Of a stretch of 64,000 nucleotides of DNA, positions 16,740-25,081 are shown one piece after another. This DNA comes from Methylobacterium nonmethylotrophicum. Its GTDB lineage: Bacteria; Pseudomonadota; Alphaproteobacteria; Rhizobiales; Beijerinckiaceae. The number at the start of each line of letters is the position of its first letter. Within the stretch, counting starts at the first letter, position 1. Location: positions 1 to 64,000 of the forward strand of contig NZ_SRLB01000015.1 of NCBI RefSeq assembly GCF_004745635.1, given 5' to 3'. Under the pieces are notes generated by a model. The model saw only the letters and a program-made list of their open reading frames with translations. It was not told the origin of the DNA and searched no databases. Made by a program: the position numbers and the translations under genes.

Positions 16740-17210
16740 TCAGGTCACGGCCTCGGTGCGGGCCTGGAGCACGCGCACGAGGTCGTGGGGCTTCACGCGC
16801 AGCTGCAGCCCGCGCTGGCCGCCATTGACGAAGATGTCGTGGAGCGCGAGGGCGGCGGCATCGACCAGGGTCGGCACCGCGCGCTTCTGGCCGAGCGGGC
16901 TGATGCCGCCGACATGGTAGCCGGTCAGCCGCTCGGCCTCGGCCGGGCGCATCATCGCGGCGGACTTGGCCTTGAAGGCGGCCGCGAGCTTCTTGAGCGA
17001 GACCTCCCGGTCGGAGGGCACCAGCACGCAGACCGGCTTGCCGTCGACGGCGGCCATCAGGGTCTTGAACACCTCGCCCGGGGCCACGCCCATCGCCTCC
17101 GCGGCCTGGAGGCCGATGCGGGTCGCCTCCGGGTCGTAGTCGTAGGCGTGGATCGTGTGGGGGATGCCGGCGCGGGCGAGGGCCTGGGTGGCGCGGGTGG
17201 TCTTCGACAT
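16740..17210 (-). CDS. ybaK: Cys-tRNA(Pro)/Cys-tRNA(Cys) deacylase YbaK
   Basis: YbaK/EbsC family protein of 156 residues that hydrolyses mischarged Cys-tRNA(Pro). Visible conserved elements are the N-terminal IPHTIHAYDYDP, GVAPGEVFKTLMA with the substrate-binding Lys, CVLVPSDREVSLKKLAAA, and the C-terminal GYHVGGISPLGQKRAVPTLVD. Length matches the E. coli protein (159). It stands alone, 28 bases downstream of the beta-lactamase stop on the same strand. Confidence 0.93.
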   Translation of the reverse strand: MSKTTRATQALARAGIPHTIHAYDYDPEATRIGLQAAEAMGVAPGEVFKTLMAAVDGKPVCVLVPSDREVSLKKLAAAFKAKSAAMMRPAEAERLTGYHVGGISPLGQKRAVPTLVDAAALALHDIFVNGGQRGLQLRVKPHDLVRVLQARTEAVT

Positions 17211-17238
17211 CGGCCGTGGATCGGGAGTTCCGGATGGG

Positions 17239-18138
17239 TCAGGCGCCCGGAAAGCTCCGGGCGATCAGCCGGCCGACCTCGGCGTGCAGGGCGTCGCGCG
17301 CGGCGGGCTCGGCCGGTGATCCGGTGAGATACACCGCCGCGAGGATCGGCGCACCGTCCGGGCGGTGGATCAGCGCCACGACGTTGGCGGTGCCGTTGTC
17401 GCCGGTGCCGGTCTTGTCGGCCGTGCGCCACCCCTCCGGCAGCCCGGCGCGCACGCGCTTCAGCCCGGTCGGGCTCTCCTGCATCCAGCCGGTGAGCCGG
17501 GCGCGCGATGCGGCCGAGAGCGCCTGGCCGAGCAGGAGGGTGTCGAGGAGGCCGACCATCGCGGCGGGGGTCGTCGTGTCGCGCAGGTCGCCGCGAATCG
17601 CGGTGTTGAGGGTCGGCTCGGTCCGGTCGAGGCGGGTGACGGTGTCGCCATGCGCCCGGGCGAAGGCGGTGATGCCCTCGGGCCCGCCCAGCGTCGCCAG
17701 CATCAGGTTGGCGGCGGTGTTGTCGCTCCAGACCACGGCGGCGGCGCAGAGCTCGGCGAGGGTCATGCCGGTCTCGACGTGCTTCGCCGTGACCGGGGCG
17801 TAGCTGAGGATGTCGTCGCGGGTATAGGTGATCCGGCGGTTCAGGTCGTCCTGGCCCGTGTCGGCCCGGGCCAGCACCGCCGCGGCGGCAACGGCCTTGA
17901 AGGTGCTGCAGAGCGGGAACCGCTCGTCGGCCCGGTGGCCGAAGCGGCGGCCGGTAGCGGTGTCTCGTACCTCGACCCCCAGCATGCCGCCGTCGCGCCG
18001 CTCGAGCTGGGCGAGGCGGGCCGCCGCATCCTCCGCCGCCGCCGCGCCGCGGGCCGCACAGGCCGCGAGCGCCGTGCCGATCAGGGCGGCGCGACGGGTG
18101 AGGCCGGCGGCCGGGTGAAGGAGAGCGGGGTGGGACAT
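17239..18138 (-). CDS. Class A serine beta-lactamase
   Basis: The 299-residue protein has all class A motifs: Ser78-Thr-Phe-Lys81 (SXXK), Ser138-Asp-Asn140 (SDN), the omega-loop Glu174 in EPTLN, and Lys242-Thr-Gly (KTG). The N-terminus TRRAALIGTALAA resembles a Tat or Sec signal, so it acts in the periplasm, hydrolysing beta-lactams. There is no ampR-type regulator next to it. The paired cysteine typical of carbapenemases (Ambler 69/238) is incomplete: only CSTFK is present. It appears to be a chromosomal species enzyme with no mobile-element neighbours. Confidence 0.93.
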   Translation of the reverse strand: MSHPALLHPAAGLTRRAALIGTALAACAARGAAAAEDAAARLAQLERRDGGMLGVEVRDTATGRRFGHRADERFPLCSTFKAVAAAAVLARADTGQDDLNRRITYTRDDILSYAPVTAKHVETGMTLAELCAAAVVWSDNTAANLMLATLGGPEGITAFARAHGDTVTRLDRTEPTLNTAIRGDLRDTTTPAAMVGLLDTLLLGQALSAASRARLTGWMQESPTGLKRVRAGLPEGWRTADKTGTGDNGTANVVALIHRPDGAPILAAVYLTGSPAEPAARDALHAEVGRLIARSFPGA

Positions 18139-18248
18139 GGCGGGCTCCCTGGCGCGGATCGTCAGGGATGCTCTCTTGAGGCCCGACCTTGGCGATATCG
18201 CGCTGAGGCCGTGACAGGATCGGGGCGAGGGGCGGCGCCGGCCTCCGC

Positions 18249-18264
18249 CGTTTCACGGGAAACA
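18249..18264. promoter_or_regulatory. parS-like site upstream of beta-lactamase gene
   Basis: CGTTTCACGGGAAACA matches 14 of 16 positions of TGTTTCACGTGAAACA; one mismatch is at the first base and one in the centre (GGG instead of GTG). It lies in the intergenic stretch between two minus-strand genes. Together with the sites at 2825 and 55091 it is a ParB-binding candidate. Confidence 0.5.
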
Positions 18265-18312
18265 CCGTTAACGGAATGACGCTTCGTCGCGGCAGGGCCG
18301 GCGCACCTCGCC

Positions 18313-18534
18313 TCAATGCGACCGCGGCGAATGCCCCTTGCGGTCGGGATCATGGGTGTGGTGGCGGTCGCGCTCGCCGCCGCCGCCCGACACGTGGGAG
18401 CGGCTGTCGTTGGTGGCCGAGCCGGGATTCGGGCCGGAATGGGCGGTGGGGTCGGGCCGGTCGGGCCGCTGGTGGCTGCTGCCGGGGCCGCCGTGATGGC
18501 GGTTGGCGGCGTCGGTCTTGTCGGACGTGCTCAT
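18313..18534 (-). CDS. Small hydrophilic hypothetical protein (73 aa)
   Basis: The 73-residue protein is almost entirely Ser, His, Asp, Gly, Pro and Arg (e.g. SHQRPDRPDPTAHSGP, HTHDPDRKGH) with no hydrophobic core, so it is probably intrinsically disordered. Its His/Asp-rich tail could bind metal, but there is no direct evidence. It is preceded by another small hydrophilic gene in the same direction. Confidence 0.4.
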   Translation of the reverse strand: MSTSDKTDAANRHHGGPGSSHQRPDRPDPTAHSGPNPGSATNDSRSHVSGGGGERDRHHTHDPDRKGHSPRSH

Positions 18535-18584
18535 GCGGTCATGATCCTTGGATCAGCAATCCGTGGGTTCGGCGACCGTCGCGG

Positions 18585-18770
18585 TCACCGATCCTGCTGG
18601 TAGCCCTGGTTGGTGGTGTTCACCTTCGAGTTGCCGGCCTGGCCGATCTTGTCCGGATCCTTGGTCTGGTTCGAGCCCTTCGGCCCGGTCTCGGTCGGCG
18701 CGCGCTCGGCGCTGCCGGGGCCCTTATCGGAGCGGTTCGCCGGCGGCACGGGAGGCGGTGACGCGGTCAT
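18585..18770 (-). CDS. Small hydrophilic hypothetical protein (61 aa)
   Basis: The 61-residue product starts MTASPPPVPPANRSDKGPGS and ends with NTTNQGYQQDR; it is Asn/Gln/Lys/Gly-rich, has no hydrophobic segment and resembles small stress-linked hydrophilic proteins of alphaproteobacteria. The open frame extends upstream to 19061, but the ATG at 18770 has the purine-rich AGGAGA just upstream, which decides the start. No family could be assigned. Confidence 0.5.
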   Translation of the reverse strand: MTASPPPVPPANRSDKGPGSAERAPTETGPKGSNQTKDPDKIGQAGNSKVNTTNQGYQQDR

Positions 18771-18981
18771 GGCGGTCTCCTGTCTGGTGGCGGGGCGAGG
18801 CGGAGCCCTCCCCGTGGAGGCCGGACAACGCCGGCCCTCTCCGGGCGTTCCGGACCAATCCGGTCCGCCCGGATACTTTGTCACAGTACGAGTATCAGGG
18901 GCGAACCGGCCGTCGCGGGGAACGTTGGCTCGGGCAGCAGACACCTGCCCCCACATCCCCGCAGACCGGAAGGGACCCACG

Positions 18982-19491
18982 ATGGCCGAGGACATCCGTT
19001 CGCTGTACGTGACCGCGCTGAAGAACACCCACGCGCTCGAGCTGCAGGCCCTGCAGATCATGGAGCGGCAGGTCGAACGCCTGGAGCGCTACCCCGACAT
19101 GGAGGCGGCCCTGCGCCGGCACATCACCGAGACGCACGGCCAGCGCGACCGGCTCGACGAGGCGCTGGCGGCCCTGTCCGAGAGCCCCTCGACCCTGAAG
19201 GAGGGCGTGCTCGGCTTCATGGGCAACATGGCGGCGCTTGCCCACGCCCCGGCCCAGGACGAGATCCTGAAGAACGCCTTCGCCAACCGCGCCTTCGAGA
19301 ACTACGAGGCGGCGGCCTACGACGCGCTGATCACCCTGGCGGAGGCCGCCGGCCAGAGCCGGTGGCTGCCGGCCTTCGAGACGTCGCTGAAGGAGGAGCT
19401 GGCGATGGCCCAGGCCATGGCCGACCTGGTGCGGCCGACCACCCGGCGCTACCTCGAGCTCACTCTCGGCGGCGCCAAGGCGGACCGCTGA
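18982..19491 (+). CDS. DUF892 / YciF-like ferritin-like protein
   Basis: A 169-residue helical protein of the YciE/YciF family: RSLYVTALKNTHALELQALQIM, then HITETHGQRDRLDEAL, then AYDALITLAEAAG. These proteins form rubrerythrin-like four-helix bundles, are often induced by stress and are linked to oxidative and metal stress, though no reaction is known. The start at ATG 18982 has a GGAAGGGA ribosome site. A palindromic repeat element follows immediately. Confidence 0.85.
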   Translation: MAEDIRSLYVTALKNTHALELQALQIMERQVERLERYPDMEAALRRHITETHGQRDRLDEALAALSESPSTLKEGVLGFMGNMAALAHAPAQDEILKNAFANRAFENYEAAAYDALITLAEAAGQSRWLPAFETSLKEELAMAQAMADLVRPTTRRYLELTLGGAKADR

Positions 19492-19522
19492 GATCGCATT
19501 TTCATCCCTCTCTCCAAGTCTT

Positions 19523-19660
19523 CACCTCATCCTGAGGTACCCGGCGATCGACGATCGACTCGATCTTTGATCGACGGCCTCGAAGGAGGACTCCAGAGGT
19601 CTGTGTGATTACTAGAGCCCTCCTTCGAGGCTGCCGCAAGCGGCAGCACCTCAGGATGAG
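19523..19660. repeat. Palindromic intergenic element, CCTCATCCTGAGG family, copy 1
   Basis: Terminal inverted repeats of at least 13 bases (CTCATCCTGAGGT and its complement) bound about 138 bases. A second, nested inverted repeat (CCTCGAAGGAGGACTC and GAGCCCTCCTTCGAGG) folds the whole interval into one hairpin. It is the sister of the copy at 38891. It separates the YciF-like gene from the next operon's end. Confidence 0.8.
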
Positions 19661-19703
19661 CTTGGGGAGTGGGAGGTCTCGACATTCTTGCCGGCTTCGA
19701 GGC

Positions 19704-20413
19704 TCAAAGCCGGAACAGCCTGCCCTGGCCGGCGATCCGGCCGGGATCGGTGCCCGCGGCCCGCAGGGCCGCCCACAGGGTGACGGCGATCGAATCGAAG
19801 ACCGGGATGCCGAGCTCGGCCTCGAGGGTCTCGACGAGCGCCGTCCCCGCCATGTTGGTGCAGACGATCGCCACCGCCTCGGCACCCTCCGCCGCGACCG
19901 CCCGGGCCATGGCGGCGACCTCGTCCTCCGGCACCTCCGCGAAGGAGAAGTTGTCGGACAGGCCGCAATGGCGCTCGGCGGTGCAGTCGAACCCCGCCGC
20001 GCCCCAGTTCGCCCGGATCTTCTCCTGCACGTCGCCGGTATAGGGGGTGACGAGGCCGACCCGGCGGATGGCGACGCGGGTGAACGCCTCGCGAAAGCCC
20101 AGGACCGCGGTGGCCGCCGGGATGCCGGTGGCGTCGGTGATGCGCGCGCACAGGGCCTCGTCGCGAGGGAACCCCAGCCAGGCCGCCGAGGTGCCGTTCC
20201 AGGCGATCGCGTCGACCTTGGCGTCGGCGAGGAGCCGGCTGGCGGCCAGGATCGGCGCCTCGTCGAACTGCCCGAGCCCCGCCGCCGAGAGGGTGATCTC
20301 GGTGACGCGAAAGCGCGAGAAGTGGGCGGTGATCCCGTCCGCATCCCGCAGGAGCGCGGCGGTCGCCGGCTCGAGCCGCGTGTTCGACGAGGGGGTCAGC
20401 ATGCCGAGCCGGA

Positions 20414-20417
<4 letters not shown>
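19704..20417 (-). CDS. Racemase-superfamily protein resembling arylmalonate decarboxylase
   Basis: The 237-residue protein belongs to the Asp/Glu racemase superfamily, near maleate isomerase and arylmalonate decarboxylase. It has MLTPSSNTRLEP, then AWNGTS at residues 72-77 where the first cysteine of racemases would be, and AIVCTNMAG with Cys186 as the only catalytic cysteine. A Gly-Thr-Ser plus one cysteine arrangement is described for arylmalonate decarboxylase. The function is inferred, not shown. The stop overlaps the next gene: its ATG shares four bases with the ATP-binding gene's stop (ATGA). Confidence 0.72.
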
Positions 20418-21184
<767 letters not shown>

Positions 21185-21210
21185 GAACACTCTCCGGGGG
21201 AAAAGGATGG

Positions 21211-21377
21211 GGCGCGTTCGCCCCTCTCCCGTGTGGGAGAGGGGCCGGGGGTGAGGGTGCTACGGTCCTGAGTCGGGCTCTGTCCGTCGCGCTGGCAGCT
21301 CGACGCTCAGTGCTTCAGTCGGAACCGTAGCACCCTCACCCCTACCCCTCTCCCACTCGGGAGAGGGGATCCCGCGC
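21211..21377. repeat. Palindromic intergenic element, CTCTCCC family, copy 2
   Basis: Same structure as the copy at 8194-8371: the left arm carries CCCCTCTCCCGTGTGGGAGA, the right arm GTAGCACCCTCACCCCTACC followed by CTCTCCC and a GGGATCCCGCGC end. It lies between the permease stop and the ATP-binding subunit start inside one transporter operon, so it could affect message stability or the ratio of subunits. Confidence 0.75.
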
Positions 21378-21391
21378 TCGATTCTGAAACG

Positions 21392-22255
21392 TCACCGCCC
21401 CTGCACCGTCGTGCCCTTCTGCCAGTGCAGCACCGAGGCCATCACCGCCTTGAGGCCGAGGTCGGACAGGTAGCCGAGCAGGCCGATCGAGATCATCGCG
21501 GCGAGCACGATGTCGTAGCGCAGGAAGTAGTAGGAATCCCACAGGACATAGCCGAGGCCGCTCTTCACCGCGACCATCTCGGCGGTCACCGTCAGCATCC
21601 AGGCCGAGCCGATCGCGATGCGCAGCCCGGAAAAGATCGACGGCAGGGCGGCCGGCAGCACGATGTCGGTGAGGAGCTGGCGCTCGGAGGCGCCCATCAT
21701 CGCGCCGGCCCGGATCAGGTTGCGGTCGACCCCGCGCACGCCGTGGATGGTGTTCATCAGCACGGGGAAGAACGCGCCGAGGAAGACCAGGAAGATCGCC
21801 GGCTTGTCGGCGATGCCGAACCAGATGATGGCGAGCGGGATCCACGACACCGGCGGGATCGGCCGCAGCATCTGCAAGGTCGGCTCGACCGTGCGCTCGA
21901 CGAGCCGCCACCAGCCGATGGCGACGCCGAGCAGGATGGCCGAGACGGCCGCGATGGCGTAGCCGGCGGCGACCCGGGTCAGGCTCGCCAGCGCGTCGGG
22001 CACCCAGCGGCCGGAATAGGTCTGGGTGCTCTCGTCGAGGCCCAGCAGCCAGTCCCCGAGGGCGTGCAGCACCGCGCTGGGCGCCGGCAGCAGGGCCGCC
22101 GGCAGGGCGCCGGAGCGGGCAAACGCCTCCCAGCCGGCGACGAGGAGGAGCGGCAGGGCCGACCGCTCGGCGGCGGCGATCAGCCGGCGCGGCAGCCGGC
22201 GGGACGGGGCCGTCGTCGCGGCGCTGAGCGGCGCCGTATCAGTAGCCGAGGCCAT
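21392..22255 (-). CDS. ABC transporter permease (SsuC/NitT type)
   Basis: Inner-membrane permease of 287 residues with six hydrophobic helices and the cytoplasmic EAA-like loop (GAMMGASERQLLTDIVLPAALPSIFSG), consistent with nitrate/sulfonate/taurine-type importers. The N-terminus is Ser/Thr/Arg-rich. Its ATG lies 17 bases inside the substrate-binding gene's 3' end, so the two are translationally coupled. The ATP-binding subunit is downstream beyond the repeat element. Confidence 0.92.
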   Translation of the reverse strand: MASATDTAPLSAATTAPSRRLPRRLIAAAERSALPLLLVAGWEAFARSGALPAALLPAPSAVLHALGDWLLGLDESTQTYSGRWVPDALASLTRVAAGYAIAAVSAILLGVAIGWWRLVERTVEPTLQMLRPIPPVSWIPLAIIWFGIADKPAIFLVFLGAFFPVLMNTIHGVRGVDRNLIRAGAMMGASERQLLTDIVLPAALPSIFSGLRIAIGSAWMLTVTAEMVAVKSGLGYVLWDSYYFLRYDIVLAAMISIGLLGYLSDLGLKAVMASVLHWQKGTTVQGR

Positions 22256-23264
22256 CGCGGGTCTTCTTCGTGGCGGCCTCGAGGAACGAGAAGTCCATGT
22301 GCTTCTCCACGTCGGCCGAGACGTCGCGGCTGATGTACTTGAGGTCGCGCATCATCGCGGCGATCGCCAGGGTCTTGGCCCGGTGCATGCGGTAATCCGG
22401 CTCGGCGTTCTTGATCGCCTCGGCGGCGACCTCCTTCGACAGGCCGGTCTTCTGGTTGATGACGTCGACCCAGATGCCCTTGTCGGCCTCGAGCTTGCCG
22501 ACCAGCGCCACGTCGGCATCCACCACCGCCTGCACGGCGGCGCGGCGGGAGGCAATGACGTCCGAGCGGGTCACGATCAGGTTGGTCAGGTTGCCGGCCG
22601 CCTGGTCGTAGGGCAGCACGAAGCGGGCGGCGGCCCCCGCCATGCGGATCTGCGACGCGAAGGGCTCGACCGAGCAGACCATGTCGATCTCGCCCCGCTG
22701 CATCGCCGCGAGGTGGTCGGACGGGTTCGGGATGTTGACGAACTGCACGTCCTTGTTCGGGTTGATGCCCTGCTTGAGGAAGGCGCCGCGCATGTGGATG
22801 TCCTGCGCGTTGCCGCGGGAGGCCGCGACCTTGAGGGGCGTGCCCGCCGCCTTCGCCTTCTCGACCGCGGCCTTGAACCCGGCCCAGTCATCCGCCTTCA
22901 GGTTCAGCGCCTTGGCCGACAGGCATTCCGAGCCGCCATTCACCTCCCCGGCCACCGCCACGATGTCGAAGCCCTTGTCGAGGGCGGTGACGTAGTGGAG
23001 GTACGTCACCTGCGCCACGTCGAGGCTCTTGGCGATCAAAGCCGTCAGGACGTCGTTGCCGGAATTGAAGCCGGTGGCGTCGATCGTGGCGCCCTTGGCC
23101 AGCCCCGGCAGCAGGGCGACCGGCAGGCAATGGGCGCACTTGGCGTAGCCGACCTTCACCGGCGCCTTCTCGGCTGGCGCTTCTTGGGCGGAGGCGGGCG
23201 AGAGGGACCCAGCCGAGAAGGACCAGAGGGCGGCGGCCAGCAGGGGGCCGAGATGGCGGCGCAT
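22239..23264 (-). CDS. ABC transporter substrate-binding protein (NMT1/SsuA-like)
   Basis: Exported binding protein of 341 residues: a Sec signal (LLAAALWSFSAGSLSPASAQ, cleavage near ASA-Q) precedes the mature chain, which begins the family-typical VKVGYAKCAHCLPVALLPGL. The CxxC pair (Cys43, Cys46) just after the signal is unusual for this family. The body matches NMT1-type proteins that bind nitrate, sulfonates or thiamine precursors; the ligand is unknown. It is divergent from the GntR regulator gene, which is probably its regulator. Confidence 0.88.
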   Translation of the reverse strand: MRRHLGPLLAAALWSFSAGSLSPASAQEAPAEKAPVKVGYAKCAHCLPVALLPGLAKGATIDATGFNSGNDVLTALIAKSLDVAQVTYLHYVTALDKGFDIVAVAGEVNGGSECLSAKALNLKADDWAGFKAAVEKAKAAGTPLKVAASRGNAQDIHMRGAFLKQGINPNKDVQFVNIPNPSDHLAAMQRGEIDMVCSVEPFASQIRMAGAAARFVLPYDQAAGNLTNLIVTRSDVIASRRAAVQAVVDADVALVGKLEADKGIWVDVINQKTGLSKEVAAEAIKNAEPDYRMHRAKTLAIAAMMRDLKYISRDVSADVEKHMDFSFLEAATKKTRDGLGY

Positions 23265-23446
23265 GATCGGTGACCTCGCTGTCGGGGGCGGGCCGTCCGG
23301 GAGCACGATCGGGATGAGCCGATGAAGCCTGGACGGACGCCGCGAATGCTCTGGCGGCTCGGTCTCGAACCGCCGCGAGGCCAGCGTGGGACGGCTCCTG
23401 ACCCGGCGCAATGAATTTTTCGCGCTCTGCATGCAATTAATGCCAA

Positions 23447-23458
23447 ATGCCGAGGCAT
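23447..23458. promoter_or_regulatory. Candidate GntR operator
   Basis: The perfect palindrome ATGCCGAGGCAT lies in the 284-base divergent region between the transporter operon and the GntR gene, next to a half-copy (TTAATGCC) and in an AT-richer stretch. FCD-type GntR proteins bind short palindromes of this kind. Binding is inferred from position and symmetry. Confidence 0.45.
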
Positions 23459-23548
23459 ACGGCAGAAATTGCCTGGAATTGATGCGCCCGCTGCCGTCCG
23501 GAGCGGCTATGGTCCGGATCCGACGCGGCAACGAGGGAGAGGCCCCGC

Positions 23549-24280
23549 ATGGATCCGGTCCGGCGCCCGCGCGGGCGCCCGCGCAAGCCCGTGCTGCTGG
23601 AGGCCGCGGCCTTGCGGCCGCGGCTCGGCCTGCACGATCAGGCCGCGCAGCGCCTGCGCGCGCTGATCGTCGACGGCACGCTGCCGGCGGGCGCGGCGCT
23701 CGTCGAGACCGAGCTGTCCGTGGCGCTCGGCATCTCGCGCACGCCGTTGCGCGAGGCGCTGAAGCTGCTGGCCGTCGAAGGCCTGGTGGAGCTTCGCCCC
23801 AACCGCTCGCCCCGGGTGGCGGAGCTGCGGCCGGATGCCGTGACCGAGCTGTTCGAGGCGATCGCCGCCATCGAGCGGGCGGCAGCCGAGCTGGCGGCCC
23901 AGCGCATCACCCCGGCGGAGCTGGCACGGCTGCGGCACCTCCAGACCGAGATGGAGGCGCACCACGCGGCCGGGGACCTCGGCGCCTATTTCGCCCTCAA
24001 CCAGCAGATCCACGCGCTGATCGTCGCGTCCGGCCGCAACACCCCGTTGCGGGAGGCGCACGAGGCGCTGCACGCCCGGGCCGAGATCGCCCGACGCCGC
24101 GCCCTCGACAGCCGGGCGCGCTGGGACGAATCGGTCGCCGAGCACCGGGCGATCCTCGCCGCGCTCGAGGCCCGCGACGCCCCGCGCGCCGGCCGCCTGC
24201 TGGCCGACCATGTCGGCCATACCGGCACGGCGCTGCTCGCTGGCCTCGCCGAACCCGACGTCGCGCCCGACGCCGCCTGA
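23549..24280 (+). CDS. GntR/FCD-family regulator with N-terminal AT-hook
   Basis: Transcription factor of 243 residues: a winged-helix GntR domain (about residues 27-90; ISRTPLREALKLLAVEGLVEL) and an all-helical FCD ligand domain (about 100-235). FCD histidines are visible in the segments FALNQQIHALI, AEHRAIL and DHVGHTG. The N-terminus reads RRPRGRPRKP, an AT-hook (core RGRP), unusual in this family. The ribosome site GAGGGAGAG lies upstream of the ATG. It is divergent from the transporter operon. Confidence 0.9.
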   Translation: MDPVRRPRGRPRKPVLLEAAALRPRLGLHDQAAQRLRALIVDGTLPAGAALVETELSVALGISRTPLREALKLLAVEGLVELRPNRSPRVAELRPDAVTELFEAIAAIERAAAELAAQRITPAELARLRHLQTEMEAHHAAGDLGAYFALNQQIHALIVASGRNTPLREAHEALHARAEIARRRALDSRARWDESVAEHRAILAALEARDAPRAGRLLADHVGHTGTALLAGLAEPDVAPDAA

Positions 24281-24297
24281 CCGTGAAGAGACCGCCG

Positions 24298-25041
24298 ATG
24301 CGCCTGCTGCTCCTCAACCCCAACACCAGCCGCGACGTCACCGAATTGATGCGCGCGACCGGCGCCGCCGCGGCCGCCCCCGGCACCGAGATCCTGACGG
24401 CGACGGCGCCGCGGGGCGTGCCCTACATCGCCACGCGGGCCGAGGCCCAGATCGGTGGCGCGATCGTCCTCGAGATGCTGGCCGAGGCGCCGCCGGTCGA
24501 TGCCGCCATCATCGCGGCCTTCGGCGATCCGGGCCTGCTCGGCGCCCGCGAGCTGTTCGACTATCCGGTCGTCGGACTCGCCGAGGCGGCGATGCTCTCC
24601 GCCTGCATGCTCGGCCGGCGCTTCGGCCTCGTCACCTTCGCGCGGGCCCTGGTGCCCTGGTACGAGGACTGCATCGAGGCCCACGGCCTCGCACAGCGCT
24701 GCGCCGGCGTGCGCTCGCTGGAGGGCCGCTTCGCCTCACTCTCCGACGTGCAGGACGAGAAGGAGGCGCAGCTTGTCGACCTCGCCAACGCGGCGGTGGC
24801 GGAGGACGGCGCCGACGTGCTGATCTTCGCCGGTGCCCCCCTGTCGGGCCTTGCCGCCCGGGTGCGCGAGCGGCTGCCGGTGCCGGTGGTCGACCAGGTG
24901 GTGGCCGCGGTGAAGCTCGCCGAGGCGCTGGTGGCGCAAGCGCCCCGCAAGGCAACCGCCGGCAGCTTCCGCCGCCCCGACCCGAAGCCGAGCCACGGGC
25001 TGGCCCCGGCCCTGGCGGCCCGGATCGCCCATACGGATTGA
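24298..25041 (+). CDS. Hydantoin-racemase-like protein lacking both catalytic cysteines
   Basis: The 247-residue protein begins MRLLLLNPNTSRDVTELM, the hallmark of the Asp/Glu/hydantoin racemase family, and keeps the fold motif FGDPGL. The first catalytic cysteine (usually in ACFGDPG) is Ala74 (AAFGDPG), and the second (usually GCAG) is replaced (IFAGAPLSG at about 176-184). Two-base racemization therefore looks impossible. It follows GntR by 17 bases. An in-frame GTG at 24283 is an alternative start. It could bind the transported compound or catalyse another reaction. Confidence 0.75.
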   Translation: MRLLLLNPNTSRDVTELMRATGAAAAAPGTEILTATAPRGVPYIATRAEAQIGGAIVLEMLAEAPPVDAAIIAAFGDPGLLGARELFDYPVVGLAEAAMLSACMLGRRFGLVTFARALVPWYEDCIEAHGLAQRCAGVRSLEGRFASLSDVQDEKEAQLVDLANAAVAEDGADVLIFAGAPLSGLAARVRERLPVPVVDQVVAAVKLAEALVAQAPRKATAGSFRRPDPKPSHGLAPALAARIAHTD

Positions 25042-25046
25042 GACCG

Positions 25047-25074
25047 AGCGGTGCGTCCTGCCGGACGCGCCGCT
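25047..25074. terminator. Bidirectional hairpin between convergent genes
   Basis: AGCGGTGCGTCC pairs with GGACGCGCCGCT around a TGCC loop (12-base stem with one G-T position), in the 40 bases between the ends of the racemase-like gene and aceE. There is no T-run; it probably acts as a shared end. Confidence 0.6.
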
Positions 25075-25081
25075 ACCCCCG

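Noticed and set aside
17239..18138. Beta-lactamase as a recently acquired resistance gene
   Set aside because: No insertion sequence, integron or composition change accompanies it; it looks like a resident chromosomal gene.
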